Below, piece by piece: positions 1-9,173 of a stretch of DNA of 60,207 nucleotides. Source of the DNA: Didymodactylos carnosus (Eukaryota; Rotifera; Eurotatoria; Philodinida; Philodinidae); the NCBI GenBank assembly GCA_905250885.1, contig CAJNOQ010000241.1, positions 1 through 60,207 on the forward strand, in the 5' to 3' direction. Below the pieces are notes generated by a model. That model saw only the letters and a list, made by a program, of their open reading frames with translations. It did no database searches and was not told the DNA's origin. The translations under genes and the position numbers were made by a program. Position 1 is the stretch's first letter. Each line of letters starts with the position of its first letter.

Positions 1-190
1 TCTCACTAAGAAAAGGTTTTGGTTATTTTTTAGAGTTTCTGAAAAACTGTTTTTCCAGAAAACCAGGTCTTCAAGAGTCAAGGGGATGAATCCTTTTAGA
101 GTTTTTATCTACACTATGAGTCCTACCAATGAGCAGAGTATGAGCTCAAACAGAGGTTATCAGTTGGTGAGGTTCCCTCGTGAATCAAAA
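1..190. repeat. Family A repeat, right half cut by window start
   Basis: The stretch from 'ctaagaaaaggttttgg' through 'gaaaaactg', 'ttttccagaaaacc' and 'gaggttccctcgtgaatc' matches, in order, the right arm of the complete inverted-repeat element at 26976-27424. Its left arm would lie outside the window. Confidence 0.65.
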
Positions 191-233
191 ACACTAGAAA
201 CTTCTTAGTATTATATTCGATGAAATGACGAAA

Positions 234-332
234 AATACATGTCTAATTCAGAAAGTTCACTACCGGGTATTCATTCGCTAATTTAGTAGAAATGACTGCT
301 TGGTAGCGTGCTTTCTAAATCAGACATGTATT
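234..332. repeat. Short inverted repeat
   Basis: The left arm starts 'aatacatgtctaattcag' and the right arm ends with its near reverse complement 'agacatgtatt'. Arms are about 31 bp with a few mismatches around a ~35-bp centre. It is a possible tiny MITE or a decayed foldback. Confidence 0.55.
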
Positions 333-494
333 ATTCAAAGTCTGTGCTGACAATAGGCATAAACTGATAAGAGCAAGAGAATCAGATCCGCTTAGTATTC
401 TTTCAAGCAAAGAAAGTTAATTACAGACGGAAAAGATCTAAGGATGTGATAACAGACACTCGAAAACAAATAAACAGAAAATAGTATAGTGGTC

Positions 495-691
495 GTTTTG
501 AGTTTGCACCGAAATAAAATGAGGCTTCATTTCCTGTTTTCAGTTTTTTCAAACAAGCTATAATTACCAAGATTTTCACTATTCTACACTATAGAGGGCG
601 ATGTTTTTGTGAATATCTCGGTAATAGTAGCTTGTCTGAAAAAACTAAAAAAAGGAAATGAAATTGCATTTTTATTGTTCAAACTCAAAAC
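495..691. repeat. Inverted repeat, ~85-bp arms
   Basis: The left end 'gttttgagtttg' is the reverse complement of the right end 'caaactcaaaac'. Similarity continues inward through 'catttcct', 'agttttttca' and 'aagct...attacc', giving a ~197-bp foldback with diverged arms. No open reading frame of note lies inside. Confidence 0.6.
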
Positions 692-2012
692 TTTCATCCG
701 ATGAATCTGAGTTGCTCAAAGACGAAAAATGCACAAAATAAGCGCAACTTTTTCATCTCAGTCCACGTATCATTGAAACAAACAGCAGTTGAAAGACACA
801 GCCACAAAGTAAAAACTGATGAATGGTCGGAATTTTTCCCCGTTCGTAGCACCGTACTATAGAGGGCATTTAAGCTGGCATTGATTGAATGTTTAGTAAA
901 GAGGTCACGATAAGGCAAAATTAGAATAACATCGACACCTGCTTACGATCGTTGATCATGTCCCCATTATTTTCACTTAGCATGTCTCGACCATAACGCT
1001 AAATGGCTAGATTATGTAATGATTGGTCGTTGGATTTTTTGTGCATACTTTTTTGTAATTAATGAAGTAATCCTCCTTATACTAAAAACTTCTACCTTAA
1101 GGCAGTGAATAATCTTATACCTAGCTAACGCTCATATACGATTCGCTCGGTCAGTCAAGCTCCGCTATACTCACAAGTACGTCAGTCTACCCAACAGTAA
1201 AAAAATTATTCACGTTCACTCAACACACTAGAAGAATACTTTAGATATCAAGCACGCATCTACAGATGACTTTCAATCAGATGCGAATATTTCGAAGCTT
1301 TAATGGATCCAGCAATGCAAAACTATTTGAAGTCTTGTGGAAGTTCCTCAGGTGTCCTACTGATTCTTGTTTTAAGACATACCACAACTTTCACTCACCG
1401 AATCACGCACGGAATAATTCCGAAAGTTTTCTGGAAATCCTCAATCTCCTAGGACTCACATGCTTAATGATTAACTATCTTTTTAGATATAGTTCTTTTG
1501 TGACTATTCGACTGTGACACTTTTCACTTATTTGATACAATTTTTTCACTTTCATCACATATCAGACCGTATCGTGGCGCTCTCGACTGTATTCACTTTT
1601 TTTCACTTGATTCTGGTAAATAAAACGTGTCTAGCATGATGTCTGACATTCTCTTAGTTGTCGTCGAAATATTTAAAATAAAATTATCGTTTGCTGATTG
1701 GCTCATCCAGGGAGTATCTGACGACCATTTTTCCATGTTTTGCCTCACATACAACAGAACTCTTTTGTAAGGAATTAGCACGAGTCAAGGAGAGCTTTTG
1801 AAATAGAAATAAGGTCTAGCGTGAATCTTTTTCTGTATTGTCAGTATTTATCTGGGATTTTTCATATGGTAAAGATGAATCGATATCTCGAAAACAAATT
1901 TGAAAAATAAGCAACTGTTATTTGAGCGTATCAGATGTTTTTTTTGCACGATTGTACTTTTATTCATATACACGATACATTCTGATTGTCCTTTTAGATT
2001 TATAAAATAAAA

Positions 2013-2228
2013 ATGGCTGAACAAACACATGTATTTCAAGTTGAAATGACGTGCTCTGGCTGTTCTGGGGCGGTCGAAAGAATATTAAAAAAAACGCCCG
2101 ACATTATATCGTCTAAAATCGATTTGGAAAATAAAAAGGTTGAAGTCACAACAACAAAGAGTCAGAGTGAAATGGAAGAAATTTTAAAGAAAAGTGGAAA
2201 AGAAGTTAAATATATTGGTGCTACATAG
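2013..2228 (+). CDS. ATOX1: ATOX1/ATX1-like cytosolic copper chaperone
   Basis: The 71-residue protein is a single heavy-metal-associated (HMA) domain, the whole length expected of ATOX1. The copper-binding MxCxxC loop is present as MTCSGC at residues 11-16, and the C-terminal KKSGKEVKYIG matches the lysine-containing loop of the family. Such proteins carry Cu(I) in the cytosol to the P-type ATPases ATP7A/B of the trans-Golgi. The coding region has no intron. A pyrimidine-rich acceptor ending at 1997, 16 bases before the ATG, suggests a 5' UTR intron or trans-splice site. The next gene on the strand, TVP23, begins 256 bases after the stop. The family call is firm; the exact transcript start is not visible. 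Confidence 0.93.
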   Translation: MAEQTHVFQVEMTCSGCSGAVERILKKTPDIISSKIDLENKKVEVTTTKSQSEMEEILKKSGKEVKYIGAT

Positions 2229-2484
2229 AAAAGAAATGACGAACAGTCCTTTGATAATGACACACATTTTTCTCATCTTGATTGAACTTTTTATGTTTTT
2301 TAACTTTTTTTTCCCTGTGCAATTCGGTAATACTTTTATGTCTGCTTTGAAAATTTGACGTTCGTATTTACATTCCAAATTATAAACAAGTTTTTAATTT
2401 GTTTTACTATATTTAAATCATTTTAGTTTTATGTGAATTTATTTTTATAATTGCTTTTACAGAGTAGAGACTTGTTTGTTCTAG

Positions 2485-4684
2485 ATGGCACAATTCCTAT
2501 CCAACGAAGATGAAATTCTGGAAACATACGATTCGTCGTTGAGTGCATCTAAAAGAGTAAAGTAAGGTCATATTTGAGTACTAACGAGCGAAGGTTTCCA
2601 ACTGTGGGATCGATTTTGACCCCCATTTTGGGCATCTACATGAAGACCTCGATGAGACTAGAAAAAGCTAAAAATATTTCGTGTCCATCGTCCTTCCTTG
2701 TCGAGATATCGAGTTTTTACTCTCTGCATAACAAAAACTTATTTGCCTTTTGAGCCCTCTGTTTTGAACTAATGGATATGATAACTAACAAAGAAGTGTT
2801 CAAAACAGAGAGCTTAAAGGGTAAATAAGAAAAAAGCTCCGTTAAAATTATTATGCCTTTGAATTTTAGTTTTGCTTCAAATATATCAGTACTTCTTGTT
2901 TAACAAAATCTTATTTTATATTCTTTCAAGAACTTTTAACTGCACCAGTTTTACAGTTTAGCAGTTACAGCAACGGGTAAAAGACATATTTCGGAATGGG
3001 TACAAAATTTTTGGAGTACCACTCTAGAATGGTGGACTGCCATTCTGGAATAAACGAAATTTTTTCAGTTTTAGTCTAAATCTTGGCTTACATACGGCTA
3101 AGTTCGGCTTCTAAAAAATGGAATGCCATTCTGGAATGAGTAGACGTATTCCGGGATGGGTACATTTGGCTTGTAGTGCTTTCTCCCCCTTGAGTTACAG
3201 TTAACTACCTTTTAACTATAACTGATGCATACTTAGCTACAAGTGATGACGACTTTTGTCGGGCGAAACATTTTTTCTTCCATCTTTAGATGAAGGGAAA
3301 AGACTTTTAGAAAAAGTTGGAAGAAAAGATGCACTTGACTTACTCTTACTGATTCGACAAAAAGGATCTTTGAGGCATAAATTGGCCCGATGACGTGTTT
3401 CTTCATCACCTGTAGTTGGTGTCGGCAAACCCGCTGTTTCGAACACTTCTTTGTTAGTCATCATATTCATTAGTCCAACTGACAGATATTTCATGTGTGT
3501 GTAAGTTTACGTGAAAATAAAAGCAGGAAACTTCTCTTCGCTACCTATATGATCGAAAAATTCGATATCTCAAAATGTTTACAGTCAAGCGGGCTGAAAC
3601 TTTTGGTACAGCTATCCAATACTCAGATCTGTTTGGGAAAAACTTTTGGTTGCTCAACGCATTACAGAGGGAGAAAAAGAAAAAAAATCGATAAAATATT
3701 AGTTTTTGTTATGCAGAGAGTAAAAACTCGATATCTCAACAAGAAGGGACGGTGAGCACGAAATATTTTTAGCCTTTTCTAGTCTCATCCAGGTCTTCAT
3801 GTAGCCAAAAGATGGGGATCAAAATTGATCCGACAGGTGGGGATCTTCCTTGCTAAGAAAAAAAACTACGTCATTGCGTTATTTTAGGCATCCGATTGCT
3901 GTATTCTTCCATATAATATTTCGTTCATTAGCTATTGTTGCGTATTTTATGTGTTCGTGGGGTAAATCAAGTTTTGCTCTGTGTTTCATTGTTGTTATTA
4001 TATTTTTATCAATGGATTTTTGGACAGTAAAAAATATTACCGGTCGGTTGTTAGCAGGTTTAAGATGGTGGAACTACGTTGATGACAATGGAGATAATCA
4101 TTGGATTTTTGAAGCAAAAAGAGTATGTTGAAATAATAACATTTCACATAGAACTTTCCTACAGTATGATATTATAACTTTTATTTTCTGCTTTAAGGGT
4201 GTACAAAAAAATACTATTTCGACTTTGGAAGCAAATATTTTCTGGTTATCATTAATTTTTACACTTCTTTTGTGGATAATATTTACCATTACGACATTAT
4301 TCTCTCCTACATACATTGTAAGTTGTTTTTTGTCATCATTAGAATTTCTAACGTGACTAATTGATTGATGAGAGCGTTAACTCATGCTTCGACGATGCTA
4401 CTTTAATATGCTAAATCATTCCTTTTTTCTATACTATTTAGATAATCACTGGTGTGGCGTTATCACTTAACATTGCAAATTTGTATGGATTTATAAGGTG
4501 TAAATTTGGCTCGAATGAAAAAATATCCAATGTTGCCGGAAGCTATATACGAGAGCAAATGTTTAAAACAGTGTTGTCGAAAGTTTCAGGAGGTTCCGAA
4601 CAACAGCAACCTACCACTTCATCTCCTGGCCAACAACAATCACCTTCCACAGCACAACAGAATAGAACTATCTTTGGACCTTGA
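2485..4684 (+). CDS. TVP23: TVP23 Golgi membrane protein homologue
   Basis: Four exons are inferred: 2485-2561, 3888-4122, 4198-4317 and 4442-4684. All have GT-AG borders and stay in frame, giving about 224 residues. TVP23 (FAM18) is a four-span Golgi membrane protein implicated in vesicle traffic. Recognisable family segments are HPIAVFFH at the exon 1/2 junction, [20 protein letters not shown] and [14 protein letters not shown] sequence in exon 2, and [10 protein letters not shown] in exon 4. Hydrophobic spans lie in exons 2 to 4. The C-terminus is glutamine/serine-rich and ends TIFGP. An 'ag' acceptor directly precedes the ATG. Intron 1 is 1326 bp and almost wholly occupied by an inverted-repeat element; without it the intron would be 58 bp. 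Confidence 0.9.
2587..3854. mobile_element. Non-autonomous TIR element inside TVP23 intron 1
   Basis: Inverted arms of about 153 bp lie at 2587-2739 and 3701-3854. Shared landmarks, read on the left arm, are 'tacatgaagacct', 'gatgagactagaaaa', 'gctaaaaatatttcgtg' and 'gagatatcgagttttta'. The interior carries a second, shorter inverted pair at 2762-2811 and 3432-3481, plus several 'attctggaat' motifs near 3000-3170. No transposase frame is recognisable, so it looks like a MITE or deletion derivative. Confidence 0.75.
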
Positions 4685-7563
4685 TAAGTTTGATTATTAT
4701 TTCCGTTACTATCCCGGTCATCCTTTTCAACAGTATTATACAACAATTTGTCCGGCGTGTTATTCTTCAAATTCCTGCCATTTCTGGTATATTAATGCAA
4801 TTAAATGTTGAACCTTTTGCTTTTTATCAGTAGCAGTGACAAGTCCCGTTTGTTTTCATACTTAGTTAAACTGTTTTCTTACATAATATTTTATTTCTCT
4901 TATGAGAAAACACATTTATCTTCCAAAATATCCAGATATTCCGTGTAGTTTACCCGGTTGTATATTAAAGTATTATATCGATTTCTTTCTGTTACTTTCT
5001 CTGTGAACTTGTTACTATTTTATTGCTTTATAATTCATTCTTTGGTTAAATATTTGTTGATTTGTTATATTAAAAAATAGAAAACGTTTAAGAATATTGT
5101 ACAATAATTGATGATGATCAGTATTGAAGATGATCGCATTTGATGTCGTATATATGAAATCAAGCCAAATTTGTGATATAAATTTTGTCTGGAGACTTCG
5201 GCACAAAAACTTTATAATGTGTACCTTCATTAGAATATTGTCGACAAAACAGTGGCAGAGACAAAGAACGTTTGTTTTCTTTTCAATTCCTATTGTTTAT
5301 CTATTTCCGTAAACTATTAGAACACGATCTTCCGGAGCTTGTATATTCTTATTTCATTAGCTGTTAAGTTAGAGTTGAACATTTCCGTTCGGTTGAACTC
5401 TGATCATGCCACGTTTACAGCTGTTGCCATACAGAGTTACACTGGCAGTTACTAGTAGGATAACGGTATTGACTATTTCAATCGAAGATACTTTTTGTGA
5501 ACAAGACTGCATTTTTCATCACTGTAAAACTGAGGGAAACCATAATTTCTTGTTGAAATTTGACCATTTCGTTTGGTTGAGTTATGATTAGGCCAAATAA
5601 TTTTAATAACTACAAATTAAATCGAGTCTTATATCGATTTGTACAGTCCAGTCATCATCAACTGATGTGGTTAACCAACAATGTCAAAAAAATTTCGCAA
5701 TAACTGTCAAATGAACTATGGTTGTTGTACTACTTATTTTGATGATTCGGTACAAGTCAAACATATTCAGGTCCAATTAATGAAAGTTTTCGAGTGTGAC
5801 ATGATCTCGATATCAAATACATAGCATGTTTCAACTATTCGACATGAAATTTGTCCCATTGACAAATAACGATAATAGTGTCTCTGAACTACTTCAATTG
5901 AAAACGAAAGAATTGACATATAAATTCAATGAAAACTTTATTTCGCTATCAACTTGTGAGTTTTCAGATGATAATTTCAAACAGCCTCATCGTTTTATCG
6001 ATGAACCACGTAAAGATCAACGATCTGAGAAGCGGAAAAGATATTCTAAATACGTGAAACTGCGAAATTTACAAATTTTATTAAAGCAAATAAATAAGAC
6101 TGTCTAATGAATAAGGAAAAACATTCTAACATCCAAAAAAGTTGAGTATCTCTTTTTAGTTAATGATCTAAGGTAAAATGCGCCATAAATCTTTTTGTTC
6201 AATATGAATGAAGTAACTTTAATTTCACATTTGGTCTAAATGCTGGTGTTGCTGCTTGTTAATTGACACAGGGAACAATTATCGGTAAAAAAAGAATGTT
6301 CTCCATTTTCCGATAATCTCTGATAGAAAACGATTCAGACGTGCAGTTTTCTCCATTCGAAAGAGATTTTCAGAAGAAGCTTTTCTCTAAAAGATCAGCT
6401 CATGGCTGAAAAAATTCGATTACAAATAAGTTATGTTGATTTTTTTCATGAGCAAGTACAATGTTTTGTTTGGATTAAGCACTTTAAAAACCTAATGAAA
6501 AATCCGCTTTAAGTGGAGCAACCAGTTTTCCAGATTATTTTAATTAACTTATGAATGATTTATTTCTTTTTGTTTTGGCTATTGTGAAAATTGTGTTTTT
6601 ATGTGAATAAATAAACTAATATAAGTCGAGGACATGTTGAATGACAACCTGTCATGTCTCGACTTCACAGTAAAGATTTCGAGAAACAACAACAATTGCA
6701 CAAGCATCAATAGACGTTATCTTGGAGTTTCAAAGCTGATGTAGCATATGACAAAAAGTAAAATCTGTATATTTATCTGAATTATGAAACTTCTACTTGA
6801 CAACCTTAAATTGGAGTTATAGCAAAGTAGAATTACGTCATTTGCATTTACATATTACAGCATATTTATGCATATTTTTTGTTCAACCTTGATTTTTCTT
6901 CACAAAAGCACTGAATAAAACGGTAAGTATTCCCATAGCTCATGAATCAAAATAGCTAATAACTTCGAACTTTGTGTTGTTTATAGTTCTTACTAAAGAT
7001 AGACAACGGTTTTAAACCTATTAGGCTGACTTGTTCATGAGATACAAACGCTCCATTATTTTCAATGAAATGAAACTTAATTATTATATGGTTCCGAAGA
7101 GCCACGACACATGAGTGAACGGTGATGCAGCATATATAGAAACACGAATTTGAGGAACTAAGAGTTATCTTCTCAAACATATCTTCTACAAGTCATCATA
7201 ACTATGGAGAAATATAATCATAAGATTTATGACAAACATTGCTACTAAATTCTGGCGCATTCGGGAACATTTAAACCCGTTAATATTAAAAGTGCTGTCA
7301 TCCTTTGTGAAAATACCGGTGCTTAGAATTCACACACCGTGACAATTTTCAACGTTCTTACATTTTCCCAAAATAACAACAATAGTGTTATATTATTCCT
7401 CTCAATAATCGGTAATAAATAAAATACGAATATATATAGAGAGAATAACCTTCGTTCATTATGTATTGATCATGATCAACAATAAAAAATCCTATCGCTA
7501 AACTATAAATAAATATTTCATTATAGAAAAGGTTTATGTTGTCTCTTCATTCAAAAAAATAGA
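4685..7563. other. Intergenic stretch between TVP23 and the LPMO
   Basis: AT-rich sequence with the TVP23 3' UTR at its start. One open frame at 5826-6107 is listed separately. Small hairpins occur at about 6271-6317 ('attatcggtaaaa' with 'ttttccgataat') and 6626-6664 ('gtcgaggacatg' with 'catgtctcgac'). Nothing else could be assigned. Confidence 0.5.
5826..6107 (+). CDS. Doubtful small hypothetical protein
   Basis: A 93-residue open frame starts with ATG, is hydrophilic and has a basic C-terminal third (KRKRYSKYVKLRN). Its codon use is not obviously unlike the real genes, but I recognise no domain and see no supporting splice sites or neighbours. It stands alone in a 2.9-kb intergenic stretch. 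It could be a real short gene, an exon of something larger, or chance. Confidence 0.25.
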   Translation: MFQLFDMKFVPLTNNDNSVSELLQLKTKELTYKFNENFISLSTCEFSDDNFKQPHRFIDEPRKDQRSEKRKRYSKYVKLRNLQILLKQINKTV

Positions 7564-8684
7564 ATGTACAAGTTCACACCATTTATACTTGTTCTAAGTT
7601 TAGGTTTATTTGAGATAATTCATTCACATGGATATTTACAAGATCCACCAGCAAGAAGTTCGGCTTGGTTATATGATGAGGATTTCCAAAAATGTTGTCA
7701 ATATTACAACCATATGGAAATGTTCTGTGGTGGCACTAACCATCAGTGGATCATAAACGGTATAGCAACAAAATCTGTTTCAAACCTTGCTTTGACTCGT
7801 CTTTTCAGAAACAAACACAAAACTTTTCTTTTTTCACTTTCACGTTTTTTTTTGAACATTCTGGAGAAACAGAAGAGGTTAAACACAACAGGTTCTAATT
7901 GATAATTCAGGTGGAAAATGTAGCATTTGCGGCGAAGCGTATGATTTACAACCACAACTGTTGGGAAAAGGTAATTCAATGTACCTTGGAAAAATTGTTC
8001 GAACATACACACAAGGCTCTGAAATTAGTGTGACAGTGGTTGTAAGTATAATTAAAAAATATTTTAACAAGTTCTTTATTTACGTTAACGTTTTATTTGT
8101 TAAAATAGTTATCTGTTAATCATCTTGGTCATTTTGAATTTCGCCTATGTAATATTGACGATTTAACAACGGATGCCACACAAAAATGTTTAGATGATAC
8201 AGTGTTAAGTATAGCCCACACCAGTTCGACTACATTCATAGTTGATAAAAACGCCTCACGTAGTATATTTACGGTGAACCTCACTTTACCATCATCGTTG
8301 ACATGTTCACATTGTGTTTTTCAATGGAAATATGTTACCGGCAATAGTTGGGGAACAAATTTACGGTCAGGAAAATCATGTCTAGGATGTGGGACACAAA
8401 ATGAAGAATTCTATGGTTGCTCGGATGTTGCAATTTTAAGCTCAAATAAAGTATCAGAAATGAAAGAAAAACCTTCTTCAAAGGTCATCCTTTCATCTTC
8501 AACTGTTTTTAAGCAATGTACATCGGCTGTAACATTTGCACCATCAATGGATCTTAGTACCGTCATGGAACAATATTGTCGCACTGTTTGTGTAGTCAAT
8601 TGTGCATCCGACAAACAAATTCTCAATTTATTAATGCAGCAAGCATGCATTTTATCCTGCAGAAAATTATGCATTTGTGAATAA
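7564..8684 (+). CDS. AA15-like lytic polysaccharide monooxygenase, secreted
   Basis: Three exons (7564-7759, 7911-8041, 8109-8684) join in frame to about 300 residues. Residues 1-21 form a signal peptide ending IIHS, which would leave His22 of HGYLQDPPARSS as the mature N-terminus. That is the first histidine of the copper histidine brace of LPMOs. The second brace histidine is likely in the NHLGHFEFRLC segment of exon 3. Other family marks are CGG...NHQWI, CSICGE, FQWKYVTGNSWG and the EEFYGCSDV segment, where AA15 enzymes carry the axial tyrosine. AA15 enzymes oxidatively cleave chitin or cellulose and occur in many invertebrates. After the catalytic domain comes a Cys-rich C-terminal tail. 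A polyadenylation-like AATAAA lies near 8815. The gene converges with SELENON. Confidence 0.88.
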
Positions 8685-9173
8685 ATAGGAGGAAGACTCA
8701 TTTCATACAGTCGGTTGTTATTAATATTCTTCTTGTCAATAATGTGCACATCCTTCGATCTGGTCAAGTTATGTAGATAGATTTCGAAAAATTGAGTACT
8801 TGTGTATTTCTCTGAATAAAGAAAAAAAGTATTTTGATCAAACTTAACTTCGCCTAGAAATATACGGAGCATCAAAAAACAAAAAAATGTTTTAAAATAG
8901 GCGATCATATTTCTAAAACGATGAGTATTACTTCATCTGATTGCTATTTGGATGATTGCATTACTCTTTTTGTTCATTTGAACGATTAAATTTAATAAGA
9001 TCTACGAATCAAAAATGAAAAATAAAGTTGAAATTCATGTCACAATCTTGACACATATTTGTCATTTCGAATGAGACATTCATTAGACTAAACTTTATAA
9101 TTTCGTATTTGTAGCAGATCAATAGTTTACTGTGTTTTCAACATAAGAAAATGATCTCGATCTATCCCTGTAT
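8685..9173. other. Shared 3' region of convergent LPMO and SELENON genes
   Basis: These 489 bases must hold the 3' UTR of the plus-strand LPMO (aataaa near 8815) and, on the minus strand, at least part of the SELENON 3' UTR, where a SECIS element would be required. The minus-strand open frame at 8411-8908 overlaps the LPMO coding region and is regarded as a shadow. Confidence 0.6.
9030..9068 (-). ncRNA. Possible SECIS-like hairpin in SELENON 3' UTR
   Basis: On the minus strand, about 105 bases after the SELENON stop, the sequence reads GAAATGAC, a hairpin with TGTC/GACA stem and an AAGATTGT loop, then TGAATTTC. The ATGA...AA...TGA order and the flanking GAAA/TTTC pairing resemble a SECIS core. 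Stem II is short and asymmetric, so this is only a candidate. I found nothing better in the 3' region by eye. Confidence 0.2.

Larger units (their letters stand above)
1..2012. other. Gene-free repeat-rich stretch
   Basis: I see no supportable gene here; the short open frames lack recognisable motifs. The first ~190 bases match one half of a repeat also found at 26976-27424 and at the window's right end. Two further inverted repeats lie at 234-332 and 495-691. From about 1000 to 1990 the sequence is unremarkable and AT-rich. A splice-acceptor-like cttttag ending at 1997 probably belongs to the 5' UTR of the ATOX1 gene. Confidence 0.6.

Noticed and set aside
4506..4811. 101-aa plus-strand frame overlapping TVP23 exon 4
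   Set aside because: It is a frame-shifted reading of the glutamine-rich TVP23 C-terminus; the TVP23 frame has the family match.
8411..8908. 165-aa minus-strand open frame opposite the LPMO last exon
   Set aside because: It overlaps well-supported LPMO coding sequence in antisense, has no recognised motif, and is explained as a shadow frame.
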